A DNA stretch of 17,306 nt from Lysobacteraceae bacterium (GTDB lineage Bacteria; Pseudomonadota; Gammaproteobacteria; Xanthomonadales; Xanthomonadaceae). The notes below the pieces were generated by a model. That model had not been told where the DNA came from. It worked only from the letters and a program-made list of their open reading frames with translations, and did no database searches. Within the stretch, counting starts at the first letter, position 1; each line of letters begins with the position of its first letter. Position numbers and translations under genes: made by a program. Where the stretch lies: NCBI GenBank assembly GCA_003449515.1, contig DMHI01000091.1, positions 1 to 17,306 on the forward strand, given 5' to 3'. Of this stretch, positions 1 to 8,557 are shown piece after piece.

Positions 1-39
1 GCCGATCGCTCGGCGGCGGAGGCCGGCGTCATCGCCTGA
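1..39 (+). CDS. Possible 3' end of an upstream gene (partial)
   Basis: Frame 1 reads ADRSAAEAGVIA and then a TGA stop at 37-39. This could be the last 12 residues of a gene that begins left of the window. The codons are GC-rich like the neighbours, but 12 residues are too few to name a family or to exclude chance. If real, it ends 75 bp before the prc start at 115 on the same strand. Confidence 0.3.
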   Translation, partial: ADRSAAEAGVIA

Positions 40-114
40 CGACGATGCGACCTCCGGCACATTGACCGGCAGGCCCATCGCGGCATGCTGCATCGAAAGG
101 ATCGAACGACTCCC

Positions 115-2322
115 ATGCTCAAGCCGCTGCCCCTTGTCCTCGCCCTCGCGCTGCCGCTGGTACTCGCCGGCACGGTGTCGTCGCCCGCGGTTGCCACCGG
201 TGCCGAGGCCGCACCGCGCGGCGCGATCGCCGCGGTCGAACGGCCCGCGCCCGCGTCGGTGTTCCGCCCCACCGTCGATCAGCAGGGTGCGGCGCGGATG
301 GTGTATGGCGTGCTGTCCGACAGCCGCTACGCCTACACCCCGAAGCCGCTCGACGACACGCTGAGCAGCGCGATCCTCCGCCGCTACCTCGAGATGCTCG
401 ACGGCCAGCGGCTGTTCTTCACCCGGGCCGATATCGACGGGTTCGGTGCCTACCAGAGCCGCTTCGACGACGCGATCAAGGGCCAGAGCCTGCAGCCGGC
501 CTTCGACCTCTACACCCGCTACATGCAGCGCGTCGACGAGCGCGTGCGCTTCGCGCGCGAGCGCCTGAAGGGCGAGTTCGACTTCAGCACCGACCTCGTT
601 TGGCGCTACGAGCGCGAGGATGCACCCTGGGCCGCTGACAGCGCCGAGCTCGACGCGCTGTGGGAGAAGTACGTGAAGAACGACTGGCTGCGGCTGCAGC
701 TCGCCGGTCGCCAGCCTGACGAGATCCGGCGCACGCTCGACAAGCGTTACGCGCAGATGGCCACGCGCGTGGCCCAGCTCAAGCCGGAGGATGCGTTCGA
801 GAGCTTCATGAACGCCTACACCGAATCGATCGATCCGCACACGGCCTACATGAGCCCGCGCAGCGCCGAGAACTTCAACATGTCGATGCGCCTCTCGCTC
901 GAGGGCATCGGCGCGGTGCTGCAGTCGCAGGACGACTACATCGTGGTGCGCACGCTGGTGCCGGGCGGTCCGGCCGCCCTGAGCGGCCAGATCAGCGTCG
1001 GCGATCGCATCGTGGCGGTGGGGCAGGGCGATGGCCCGATGGTCGACGTGATCGGCTGGCGCATCGACGACGTGGTGCGGCTGGTGCGTGGCGCCAAGGG
1101 CACCACCGTGCGCCTCGACACCCTTCCGGTGGCCGGTGGTGTCGACGGCGAGCACCGCATCGTCGCGATCGTCCGCGACCGGGTGAAGCTGGAAGAGCAG
1201 GCCGCGCGCCAGCAGATCATCGATGCCGATGGCAAGCGCATCGGTGTGATCCGCCTGCCCACCTTCTACGTCGACTTCGAGGCCAAGCGCCGCGGCGATG
1301 CCGATGCCCGCTCGGCGACCCGCGACGTGGCGAGGCTGCTGGCCGAGCTGAAGGGGCAGAAGGTCGATGGGGTGGTGGTCGATCTGCGCGGCAACGGCGG
1401 TGGATCGCTGACCGAGGCCATCGAGCTGACCGGCCTGTTCATCGACGCCGGCCCGGTGGTGCAGGTGCGCGAGGCCGGTGGCCGCGTCAGCGTCGAGAGC
1501 GACGATGATCGTGGCGTGGCCTGGGACGGCCCGTTGGCCGTGCTGGTCGATCGCAGCTCGGCCTCGGCCTCCGAGATCTTCGCCGCCGCCATCCAGGACT
1601 ACGGCCGCGGCCTGATCATCGGTGAGACCACCTTCGGCAAGGGCACGGTGCAGAACCTCGTCGACCTCGACCGCTTCCAGGCCAACCGCGATCCGCGCTT
1701 CGGCCAGCTCAAGCTCACCGTGGCGCAGTTCTTCCGCATCGACGGCGGTACCACCCAGTTCAACGGCGTGGTGCCCGACCTCGCGTTCCCGGTGACGCTC
1801 GATGCCGACGAGTTCGGCGAGAGCACCTACGACAACGCGCTGCCGGCCAGTCGCATCCCGCCGGCCGCGCACCGCGAGTACGGCAATTTCGCGCCGATGC
1901 TGCTCGCGCTGGCCCAACGCCACGAGGCGCGTGTGGCCAAGGACACCGAGTGGCAGTGGTGGCGGGAGGACGTGGCGCGCTTCCGCAAGGAGCGCGAGGA
2001 GGGCACGATCTCGCTCAACGAGGCCGAGCGCCGCGCCGAGCGCGAGGAGACCGAAGCCCGCCGGGTGGCGCGCGTCGCCGAGCGCAAGCGGCTCGGCCTC
2101 GATGACGGCCTGCCGAGTCGCGCCGATGATGGCCTGCAGGCCGACGAGCGCAGCGTGGTCGAGCAGGTGGCCGACGAAGAGGCCGCCGAGAACCACATCG
2201 ATCCGCTGCTGCGCGAATCGGCGCATGTGCTGGCCGATGCGCTGGGCCTGCTCTCGCGCGACCAGCAGCTCGCCGCGCAGGTGCTGCCGCAGACACGCAG
2301 GGCGACGCTCTGGGCGGATTGA
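115..2322 (+). CDS. prc: Carboxy-terminal processing (tail-specific) protease Prc/Tsp, S41A family
   Basis: Periplasmic serine protease that in E. coli trims or degrades envelope proteins from their C-termini, including PBP3 and peptidoglycan hydrolases. Counted from ATG 115 it has 735 residues, slightly longer than the 682 of E. coli Prc. In order: a signal peptide (about 1-27, hydrophobic core LVLALALPLVLAG, probable cut after AVA); an N-terminal helical domain; a PDZ domain (about 255-335); the S41 catalytic domain; and a charged helical C-terminal region matching DUF3340. The Ser/Lys dyad is visible: Ser484 in SSASASEIF and Lys509 in TFGKGTVQ, with Asp495 in QDYGRG, spaced as in E. coli S430/D441/K455. 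I chose ATG 115 because it begins a standard signal peptide and has GAAAGGA about 13 bp upstream. An in-frame ATG at 85 would add 10 residues. The stop overlaps the start of the next gene. Confidence 0.95.
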   Translation: MLKPLPLVLALALPLVLAGTVSSPAVATGAEAAPRGAIAAVERPAPASVFRPTVDQQGAARMVYGVLSDSRYAYTPKPLDDTLSSAILRRYLEMLDGQRLFFTRADIDGFGAYQSRFDDAIKGQSLQPAFDLYTRYMQRVDERVRFARERLKGEFDFSTDLVWRYEREDAPWAADSAELDALWEKYVKNDWLRLQLAGRQPDEIRRTLDKRYAQMATRVAQLKPEDAFESFMNAYTESIDPHTAYMSPRSAENFNMSMRLSLEGIGAVLQSQDDYIVVRTLVPGGPAALSGQISVGDRIVAVGQGDGPMVDVIGWRIDDVVRLVRGAKGTTVRLDTLPVAGGVDGEHRIVAIVRDRVKLEEQAARQQIIDADGKRIGVIRLPTFYVDFEAKRRGDADARSATRDVARLLAELKGQKVDGVVVDLRGNGGGSLTEAIELTGLFIDAGPVVQVREAGGRVSVESDDDRGVAWDGPLAVLVDRSSASASEIFAAAIQDYGRGLIIGETTFGKGTVQNLVDLDRFQANRDPRFGQLKLTVAQFFRIDGGTTQFNGVVPDLAFPVTLDADEFGESTYDNALPASRIPPAAHREYGNFAPMLLALAQRHEARVAKDTEWQWWREDVARFRKEREEGTISLNEAERRAEREETEARRVARVAERKRLGLDDGLPSRADDGLQADERSVVEQVADEEAAENHIDPLLRESAHVLADALGLLSRDQQLAAQVLPQTRRATLWAD

Positions 2323-3182
2323 CCGCGTCGCCCGTCGCCGTCGCCGCCGCTCTCGCGGCGGTGTACCTCGTCTGGGGCTCGACCTACCTCGCCATCGCCA
2401 TCGGCGTGCAGGGCTATCCGCCCTTCGCGATGGGCGCGATCCGCATGCTCGGCGCCGGCGTGCTGTTCTACGCCGTGCTGCGCTGGCGTGGCGTGCCGGC
2501 GCCCACGCGCGCGCAGTGGCGCAACCTCGCGGCGATGGGCGTGTTCATGGTGCTGTTCGCCAACGGCCTCGTGAACCTCGCGCAGACCGAAGTGAGCAGC
2601 GGCCTCGCCGCGATCGCGGTGGCTTCGATGCCGCTGTTCGTCGCCGTGTTCTCGACACTGAAAGGCCGCACTCTCGGCAGGCTTGAATGGACCGGCATCA
2701 TCGTCGGCCTCGGCGGCGTCGCCCTGCTGAACCTCGGCAGCGAACTGCGCGGCTCATGGCTCGGCATGGTCTGCCTGGTGATCGCCCCGCTGTCCTGGGC
2801 CTGGGGCTCGGTCTGGAGCCGCGACCAGGACCTGCCCACGCCCTTCATGAACGCCGCCGGCCAGATGCTCTGTGGCGGCGTGTGGATGGCGCTTGCTTCG
2901 CTGCTGCTCGGCGAGCGATTCACCGGCGTGCCGCCGCTGGATTCGACGCTTGCCGTGATCTATCTCGCGCTGTTCGGGTCGATCATCGGCTTCAGCGCGT
3001 ACGTGTGGCTGCTCAGCAACGTGCGCCCCGCGCTGGCGACCTCGTACGCCTACGTGAACCCGGCGATCGCGGTGCTGCTTGGGACGCTGGTGCTGCACGA
3101 ACGCTTCGACGCCGACACCTGGATCGCGATGGCGGTGATTTTGGCGAGCGTGGTGCTGGTGATGCGGGCGCCGAGGCGGTAG
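2319..3182 (+). CDS. EamA/DMT-family drug/metabolite exporter (YedA-like)
   Basis: Inner-membrane transporter of the drug/metabolite superfamily, probably exporting small metabolites or amino-acid-like compounds; the substrate cannot be read from sequence. The 287 residues form two EamA repeats (about 5-140 and 148-283) that together give about ten hydrophobic helices. Family features include VYLVWGSTYLAI near the N-terminus and, in the second repeat, SYAYVNPAIAVLLG followed by a short acidic loop and a last helix. The start is an uncommon TTG at 2319-2321 that overlaps the prc stop TGA (2320-2322). No good ribosome-binding site lies at the usual distance, so translation probably depends on ribosomes finishing prc. 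The next in-frame candidate, GTG 2361, would cut into the first helix. Family assignment is secure; the exact start is less so. Confidence 0.9.
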   Translation: MTASPVAVAAALAAVYLVWGSTYLAIAIGVQGYPPFAMGAIRMLGAGVLFYAVLRWRGVPAPTRAQWRNLAAMGVFMVLFANGLVNLAQTEVSSGLAAIAVASMPLFVAVFSTLKGRTLGRLEWTGIIVGLGGVALLNLGSELRGSWLGMVCLVIAPLSWAWGSVWSRDQDLPTPFMNAAGQMLCGGVWMALASLLLGERFTGVPPLDSTLAVIYLALFGSIIGFSAYVWLLSNVRPALATSYAYVNPAIAVLLGTLVLHERFDADTWIAMAVILASVVLVMRAPRR

Positions 3183-3246
3183 TCCGTCCTTGGAAGTACC
3201 GCCCGGCGCTCGTTCAGCGGCCGAAACGATCAGGAGACGGGCGCTT

Positions 3247-3792
3247 TCACTTCTCGAGCTTCTTCAGCGTCGCCTGGATGATCTGCTCCATCTCCTCGCC
3301 AGACTTCCTGATCACCGTTCCGGCATGCCCACCCACCATCCCCGCCATCGCGACCGAGTTCATGCGCGAGATGATCACCTTGCCGGTGCTCGTCTGGTAG
3401 ATGGCAACGCGACAGGGAATCATCGAGGCGACGAAGCGCGTTTCGTCTTTGGACAGGAGGTCGGCACTGAAGCGGCCACTGCACGCGTCGAATATCAGCA
3501 CCGGATGCAGCGTGAATCCGCGCTCGGACAGAATGCCGGCCATATTGGTGACACCGAGCACGCTCCAGCCGGCGGCCTTCACCGACTCCTTGAATGCAGC
3601 CGTTGTCGCGACCAGATTCTTCGGACTCGTGTCTTCAAGGAACAGGGCGGGCATCGCCTGCCCAGCCGCCGCTTGCGACTGCGGCTGGGCACTGGCCGAC
3701 GGGGTGAACAGACAAACGGTCAGTGCGATCAGCAGCACCCAGACGGCATGGAAGTCGGGCTGCGTCAAACGCCTGGAGAGTTGGGCTTTCAT
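3247..3792 (-). CDS. Secreted DUF302 domain protein
   Basis: 181-residue protein with a signal peptide (hydrophobic stretch WVLLIALTVCLF, probable cut after PSASA at about residue 36) followed by one DUF302 domain. Family traits are the GWSVLGVTNM stretch, a GF..HPV segment, IFDACSG, and the MIPCRVAIYQ..TGKVIISRMN block near the C-terminus. DUF302 proteins are small and of unsettled function; the two cysteines (DACSG and IPCRV) are typical positions. The ATG at 3792 is preceded by AAGGAA at ideal spacing. The frame stays open to 3939, but that extension has no such site and would bury the signal peptide. It lies about 200 bp downstream of the ABC exporter genes on the same strand, so it may have its own promoter. 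It converges with the EamA gene. Confidence 0.85.
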   Translation of the reverse strand: MKAQLSRRLTQPDFHAVWVLLIALTVCLFTPSASAQPQSQAAAGQAMPALFLEDTSPKNLVATTAAFKESVKAAGWSVLGVTNMAGILSERGFTLHPVLIFDACSGRFSADLLSKDETRFVASMIPCRVAIYQTSTGKVIISRMNSVAMAGMVGGHAGTVIRKSGEEMEQIIQATLKKLEK

Positions 3793-3924
3793 GATCGGTT
3801 CCTTACGGGCTGTGGTGGATCGGGTGGCGTTGACGCAGCGGCTTGCGCGGCCTTCGCCTGCCGTGAAGAATGCCGCATCCCCATGTGAACGCGCCATGTC
3901 GATCCGGGCGACCCCAGTTCCGCG

Positions 3925-3954
3925 GCTCGCCCGCGTCAATGGCGGTCAGCGAGC
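3925..3954 (-). other. Hairpin downstream of the ABC exporter genes
   Basis: GCTCGC-CCGC pairs with GCGG-(TCA bulge)-GCGAGC around a 7-nt loop, about 40-70 nt past the second permease stop on the transcribed strand. No T-run follows. It could stabilise or end the exporter transcript, but it is not a canonical intrinsic terminator. The remainder of 3793-3992 shows no gene or clear promoter. Confidence 0.3.
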
Positions 3955-3992
3955 AGTCCCGTGGCCGTCGGCTGCCATGACGATTGCCACAA

Positions 3993-5171
3993 TTACTCCC
4001 GCAGCGCCGAGGTCACCGGAATCCGCGCCGCGCGGATCGCCGGCGCAAGGCCGCCCACGAACCCGATGGCAAGGGCGAGGCCCAGACCCACGCCGACCAG
4101 CTGGGGCGTCACCGCGAACTGGAACGCGACCTGGGTGAACCCACCACCGAGCGTACTCACCGCGTAACCGTTGAACAGCAGGTAGGCGAGCAGGGCGCCG
4201 AGCAGTCCGCCGGAGGCGCTGAGCAGCAGGGCTTCGGCCATCACCGAGGCCACCACCGGCGAGGCGCCGAAGCCCAGCGCGCGCAGGGTGCCGATCTCGC
4301 GCGTGCGCGCCGACACCGCGGAGTACATCGTGTTCAGCGCGCCGAAGGTGGCACCGAAGGCCATGATCAGCGCGACGATTCCCGCGAGCACGCCAATGGT
4401 GGCGGTGAGCTGTCCGCTCTGCCCGCGGTAGAAGTCAAGCTGCGTCGCCACCTCGACGTCGAGCTGCGGGTCTTCCTTCAGGCGCGCTGTCAGCGTCGGC
4501 AGCGCGGCGGGCGAAGTGAGCTGCGCGAGGATCGATGACACGCCGTTGCGGCGCCACGCGCTCTGCACGGTGCCGATGTCGCTGAAGAGTTCGCTGTCGT
4601 ACTTGCCGCCGCTCTCGAAGTGGCCGACGACGGTCCACGTCGAGCCACGGAAGCGCAGCTCGCGGCCCACCTCGAGCCCGGCGAACTGCCCGGCCGCACC
4701 GCTGCCCACGATCAGCTCCTGCACGCCGGGGCGGAACAGCCGGCCGCGGGTGATGCGGAAGCCTTCGCGCAGCGTCAGGCCCACCGGCTCGACGCCGCGC
4801 AGGGTCACGTTGGCACCGGTGCGCTGGCCGGGGCGTGGCACTTCGGTGATGACGATCAGCTCGCCGCTGGCCAGCGGCGTGCCGTCCTCGGCGCGGGCGA
4901 TCGCCGGATCCTGCTTCACCAGGGTCATCGAGCCGATGGCGAGGAAGCTCGCCAGTTCGCCATTGCTGCCGCCGCGGGTGATGACCACCTGATCGGTGCG
5001 GCCGCCGCTGCCGAGCGTCTGGTCGAGGCCCGACGACATCGACAGCAGGGCCACCAGCACGCCGACCACGCCGGCGATGCCGACCACGATCACCAGCGAG
5101 GGCCCGAGGCGCTCGGGAATCGAGCGCAGGTTCATCAGCGTGATCTCGCGCACCTGGGTCCATGTGCTCAT
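3993..5171 (-). CDS. ABC transporter permease, FtsX/MacB-type (second permease)
   Basis: 392-residue inner-membrane permease. One N-terminal transmembrane helix (about 23-45, LGPSLVIVVGIAGVVGVLVALL) is followed by a periplasmic MacB-PCD-like domain and then three C-terminal helices forming the FtsX domain. The cytoplasmic loop SARTREIGTLRALGFG is the usual coupling segment of this family, and the protein ends ARIPVTSALRE, typical of MacB/LolC-like permeases. The ATG overlaps the stop of the first permease by four bases (ATGA), indicating coupled translation. It probably forms the membrane channel with the first permease as a heterodimer, powered by the ATPase at 6528-7235. The substrate is unknown; relatives export macrolides, peptides or lipoproteins. 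Confidence 0.93.
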   Translation of the reverse strand: MSTWTQVREITLMNLRSIPERLGPSLVIVVGIAGVVGVLVALLSMSSGLDQTLGSGGRTDQVVITRGGSNGELASFLAIGSMTLVKQDPAIARAEDGTPLASGELIVITEVPRPGQRTGANVTLRGVEPVGLTLREGFRITRGRLFRPGVQELIVGSGAAGQFAGLEVGRELRFRGSTWTVVGHFESGGKYDSELFSDIGTVQSAWRRNGVSSILAQLTSPAALPTLTARLKEDPQLDVEVATQLDFYRGQSGQLTATIGVLAGIVALIMAFGATFGALNTMYSAVSARTREIGTLRALGFGASPVVASVMAEALLLSASGGLLGALLAYLLFNGYAVSTLGGGFTQVAFQFAVTPQLVGVGLGLALAIGFVGGLAPAIRAARIPVTSALRE

Positions 5172-6430
5172 GCGTCGGCCTCCGCTTCACGCACAGGCCG
5201 GCCCATCACCCAGCGCCAGGCGAACGCCGGCCATTCGATGGCCTTGCGCAGCGCCAGCTCCAGCGGTGAATCGCCGGCGCGGCCGGCCAGCGCATCGACG
5301 ATCTTCAGCCGCCGCGCGGTGAGTGCCGGCGGCAGGCCGACCAGCACGGTGAGCACCAGCACACTCGCCGCGGCCACGGCCCAGACGAAGGCATCGGCGG
5401 TGATCGGGAAATCCGGCGGCAGAAACCCCATCACCAGGTTCGCCACGCCCATGCCGGCCAGCGCACCGAGCAGGCAGAGCACGAAGCTCTCCGCCAGCAC
5501 CAGCCACATCACCTGCCGGTCGGTGAAGCCGAGGCACTTCAGCACCGCGAGTTCCGGGATGCGTTCGCGCACCGCCTGCGACATCGCCACGCCGGTGAGG
5601 AACAGGATCGAGAAGAACACCGCGCCGGTGATGAGGTTGACGATCAGGCCGATGTCGCCCAACTGGCGGATGAAACCGAGCTGGAACTCCTGCTCGCTCT
5701 GCGTCTTGGTTTCTTCCGACGAGTTGGCGAACTTGGCGTCGATGGTGCTGGCGATGCGCTCGCTGTCCTGCGGGTTTGCGACTTGCACCACGAACACGCC
5801 GGCCAGCCCGCGGGCACCCGGTGCGCGGCCCTCGTCGAACTGGCCGAAGTTGAGGTACATCAGGTTGGCGCGCTTCTGCCACTCCTCGTCCTTGCCGTCG
5901 AAGATGCCAACCAGCCGCCACTCCCACAGCCGCGTGCCGTCGGCCTTCGTCCAGATGAAGCTGTTGAGCGGGATGATGTCGCCCACCTTCCAGCCGTTCT
6001 GCTCGGCGAGCAGACGGCCGGCGATCGCGCCGTCCTGCGTCGAGGTGAAGGTGCGCCAGGCATCCTCCTCCATCACCCACTCGGGGTAGGTCTGGCGCAG
6101 GCGCTGCGGGTTCACCGCGAACTGCGGGAAGAAGCTGCGGGTATCGCCGAGCTGGCCGCCGAAGAACTGCGAGTGCCCGACCGCTGTGACTCCGGGCACC
6201 GCCTCGATCTGTGGCAGCAGCCGCATCGGCAGCGGCTGGGTGAAGCTGGTGCTGGCCTGGGTGATCAGGCGGTTCGCGCCGAGGAAGTCGGCGGCGCCGG
6301 AGAACAGCGAGTTCACCGCCTGCAGCAGGCCGAGCAGGGTGAAGGCCGCGAGCAGCGACAGGAAAGTCAGCGTGGTGCGCAGCTTCTTGCGGGTGAGGCC
6401 CGACAGCACGAGCCCGAGGTATTTCAGCAC
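5168..6430 (-). CDS. ABC transporter permease, FtsX/MacB-type (first permease)
   Basis: 420-residue permease with the MacB/FtsX layout: an N-terminal helix (about 22-42, LTFLSLLAAFTLLGLLQAVN), a large periplasmic domain, and three C-terminal helices with the loop RERIPELAVLKCLGFTDRQV between the first two. I place the start at GTG 6430 because GGAGG lies five bases upstream and because LKYLGLVLSGLTRKKLRTT then forms the usual cytoplasmic N-terminus. The open frame to 6508 adds 26 low-complexity residues without support. A C-terminal tail of about 40 residues follows the last helix, longer than in its partner. The end overlaps the next permease by four bases. It is not a duplicate of the other permease: their periplasmic domains look unrelated apart from the fold. 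Confidence 0.92.
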   Translation of the reverse strand: MLKYLGLVLSGLTRKKLRTTLTFLSLLAAFTLLGLLQAVNSLFSGAADFLGANRLITQASTSFTQPLPMRLLPQIEAVPGVTAVGHSQFFGGQLGDTRSFFPQFAVNPQRLRQTYPEWVMEEDAWRTFTSTQDGAIAGRLLAEQNGWKVGDIIPLNSFIWTKADGTRLWEWRLVGIFDGKDEEWQKRANLMYLNFGQFDEGRAPGARGLAGVFVVQVANPQDSERIASTIDAKFANSSEETKTQSEQEFQLGFIRQLGDIGLIVNLITGAVFFSILFLTGVAMSQAVRERIPELAVLKCLGFTDRQVMWLVLAESFVLCLLGALAGMGVANLVMGFLPPDFPITADAFVWAVAAASVLVLTVLVGLPPALTARRLKIVDALAGRAGDSPLELALRKAIEWPAFAWRWVMGRPVREAEADA

Positions 6431-6470
6431 GGAGACCTCCGCAGGCAGGCGTCCATGCGCCCGTATCCGG

Positions 6471-6526
6471 CCCGGCCCTCCGTGGCCGGGCGCTCGTCGG
6501 CGCGACACGCCCGTTGGCGTGCCGCG
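6471..6526 (-). other. Two hairpins between ATPase and first permease genes
   Basis: The 97-bp gap holds two inverted repeats. Nearest the ATPase stop, CACGCC (6506-6511) pairs with GGCGTG (6516-6521) around CGTT, and four more pairs continue beyond one mismatch. Next, CCCGGCC (6471-6477) pairs with GGCCGGG (6484-6490) around a six-base loop. Neither is followed by a T-run, so they are probably RNA processing or stability elements rather than strong terminators. Confidence 0.5.
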
Positions 6527-6527
6527 C

Positions 6528-7235
6528 TCATTCGACTCGCCCTGGCACCAGCGTGCCCTTGTCGAGGTGCACGGTGCGCTTGGCGTATTCGGCGGCCTTC
6601 GGGTCGTGCGTGACCATGATGATGGTCTTGCCGAATTCCGAATTGAGGCGCTGCAGCAAGCGCAGCACCTCGTCGGCGGTTTTGCGGTCGAGATCGCCGG
6701 TGGGCTCGTCGCAGATCAGCAGCTTCGGATCGCTCACCAGCGCGCGGGCGATCGCCACGCGCTGCTGCTGGCCGCCGGAAAGCTCGTTCGGCTTGTGACT
6801 GGCGCGGTCGCCGATGCCGACGAGGTCGAGCGCGATGCGGGCGCGGCGGGTGCGCTCGGCCGCGCCCATTCCGGTGAGCAGCAGCGGCAGCTCGACGTTC
6901 TTGAGCGCCGAGAGCACCGGCATCAGGTTGTAGCTCTGGAAGATGAAGCCCACGGTTTCGGCACGCCACTGCGCGAGCTCGTCGGCGCCGTAGTCGTCGA
7001 TGCGCTGGCCGCCCACGTTCAGCACGCCCGAACTGGGGGAATCGATGCCGCCGATCAGGTTCAGCAGGGTGGTCTTGCCCGATCCCGAAGGCCCCATCAG
7101 CGCGACAAAATCGCCCTCGGGAATGTCGAGGTCGATGCCGTGCAGCACTTCGACCACCTGCTTGCCGCGCACGTAGGCCTTGGTGAGCTGGCGGATCTCG
7201 ACCAGCGGGAACAGCGAGGGCGGGGCGTGGCTCAT
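6528..7235 (-). CDS. ABC transporter ATP-binding protein (MacB/LolD-type)
   Basis: 235-residue cytoplasmic ATPase that powers the exporter. All nucleotide-binding motifs are present: Walker A GPSGSGKT (48-55), Q-loop at Gln100, signature LSGGQQQR (152-159), Walker B LLICDE (172-177) with the D-loop following, and switch His210 in MVTHD. The short single-domain form and the sequence style belong to the MacB/LolD/FtsE group, which works with FtsX-type permeases like the two encoded downstream. ATG 7235 has GAGGA four bases upstream; the 23-residue upstream extension in the same frame is not supported. It starts 19 bp after the adaptor gene stop, so the two are almost certainly co-transcribed. 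Confidence 0.95.
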   Translation of the reverse strand: MSHAPPSLFPLVEIRQLTKAYVRGKQVVEVLHGIDLDIPEGDFVALMGPSGSGKTTLLNLIGGIDSPSSGVLNVGGQRIDDYGADELAQWRAETVGFIFQSYNLMPVLSALKNVELPLLLTGMGAAERTRRARIALDLVGIGDRASHKPNELSGGQQQRVAIARALVSDPKLLICDEPTGDLDRKTADEVLRLLQRLNSEFGKTIIMVTHDPKAAEYAKRTVHLDKGTLVPGRVE

Positions 7236-7254
7236 GCGGTCCTCGCCGTCGCGC

Positions 7255-8511
7255 TCATCGGCCGCCGGTCGCGGCGGGTGCCGCCACCGCCACGCGATCG
7301 CCATCGGCGAGACCGGCCGGCACGGCGACGACGACGGTTTCCCCGCCGCTCAAACCGGCGGTGACGTGGCGCTCGGCATTGGCCTCCGCGCCCAGCGTGA
7401 CCTCGACGCGGCGGACGGTGTCGTCCTCGACCACGAACACCGCCGGTCGCGCCGGCCCGTCGCCTTCGGCGACCGCTGCGGCATGGACGATGGCGGCCTC
7501 GGGAACGAAGGCGCCGGTGGGCGCGGGCGCGTTCTCGTCAGCCGGAGCGAGGAAGCTCACCCGCACGCCCATGTCGGGGACGATGCGCGGGTCTTGGCTG
7601 TCCAGCGCGATCCGCACCCGCACGGTGGCACGGGTGCGGTCGGCGGTGGGCACGATGGCGATGACGCTGCCGGGAATGCGCCAGTCGGGATAGGCGTTGA
7701 GGACGGCCACCACCGGCATCTTCGGCTGCACGCGGCCGATGAAGGCCTCGTTGACATCGACGTTGACCTCCAGCGAGTCCATGTCGACCAAGGTGCCGAT
7801 GCCGGTGCGGGTGAAGCCGCCGCCGGCCGAGATCGGCGAGATCATCTCGCCGGGTTGTGCGGCCTTGGCCACGATCACCCCGGCGAACGGCGCCTTGATC
7901 GCGGTGTTCTCGACACCGATGGCGGCCACCGCGCGCTGCTCGCGCGCCACGCCCACGGCCTTCTGCAACGCGGCCAGCCGCGCCGCGCGGGCATCGCGAT
8001 CGGCCTTGGCCTGGTCGACGGCCGACTGCGCCACCAGTTGCCGGGCGGCCAGCTCCGCCTGACGCTTCAGGGTGACTTCGGCCAGAGCGAGCTGGGTGCG
8101 CGCCTCGGCGAGCTGCGACTCGCTCGAGGCCACCTGCGCGCTGGCGAGGTCGAGTTGCGCCTCCGCCACCGTGGCGTCGAGCCGCGCCAGCAGTTGGCCT
8201 TCCTCCACCCGCATGCCTTCCTCGATCAGCACTTCGGCCACGCGCCCGGTCACTTCGGCCGAGACCGTGGCGATCCGCCGCGCGGTCACGAAGCCCGAGG
8301 CATCGAGCAGGGTGGGCGGCCCGGCGTCGGCGGCGCTGCGCGCGATGGTGGTTTCCACCGGCGTCGGCTGGCCCGACATCATCACCACGAGGCCGGCGAT
8401 CACCGCGGCGAGGGCCGCGAGCACGATCCACTTGCGGCGCGATGCCGGGCGCTGCGCGCCGGGGCGGCGGTCGATGCGCAGGTTGCGCAACTGCTCTTCG
8501 GGACGGCTCAT
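7255..8511 (-). CDS. HlyD/MacA-type efflux periplasmic adaptor protein
   Basis: 418-residue membrane-fusion protein that would bridge the inner-membrane ABC exporter to an outer-membrane channel (no TolC-like gene is in this window). After a basic cytoplasmic start, one membrane anchor spans about 28-46 (WIVLAALAAVIAGLVVMM). The first lipoyl half (VTGRVAEVLIEEGMRVEEGQLLARLD, about 87-112) leads into an alanine-rich coiled coil of about 80 residues (115-200). The second lipoyl half follows (IKAPFAGVIVAKAAQPGEMI, about 205-224), then the beta-barrel and membrane-proximal domains. ATG 8511 has GAGGTG just upstream. It is the first gene of the exporter set. The coiled-coil length fits a MacA-like adaptor. 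Confidence 0.93.
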   Translation of the reverse strand: MSRPEEQLRNLRIDRRPGAQRPASRRKWIVLAALAAVIAGLVVMMSGQPTPVETTIARSAADAGPPTLLDASGFVTARRIATVSAEVTGRVAEVLIEEGMRVEEGQLLARLDATVAEAQLDLASAQVASSESQLAEARTQLALAEVTLKRQAELAARQLVAQSAVDQAKADRDARAARLAALQKAVGVAREQRAVAAIGVENTAIKAPFAGVIVAKAAQPGEMISPISAGGGFTRTGIGTLVDMDSLEVNVDVNEAFIGRVQPKMPVVAVLNAYPDWRIPGSVIAIVPTADRTRATVRVRIALDSQDPRIVPDMGVRVSFLAPADENAPAPTGAFVPEAAIVHAAAVAEGDGPARPAVFVVEDDTVRRVEVTLGAEANAERHVTAGLSGGETVVVAVPAGLADGDRVAVAAPAATGGR

Positions 8512-8557
8512 GCTCACCTCGGGACGGAACGCGGACAGTCTGCAACGACCACGATGA

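Noticed and set aside
62..91. Promoter for prc starting at TTGACC (62-67)
   Set aside because: The -35 hexamer is good, but no acceptable -10 hexamer lies 16-18 bp downstream.
3793..3939. 49-residue N-terminal extension of the DUF302 protein
   Set aside because: ATG 3792 has an ideal AAGGAA site and starts a signal peptide; the extension has low-quality coding sequence.
4620..6089. Long plus-strand open frame of 489 residues opposite the permease genes
   Set aside because: It is a shadow of high-GC coding on the minus strand; its composition is not protein-like, while both permeases show clear motifs.
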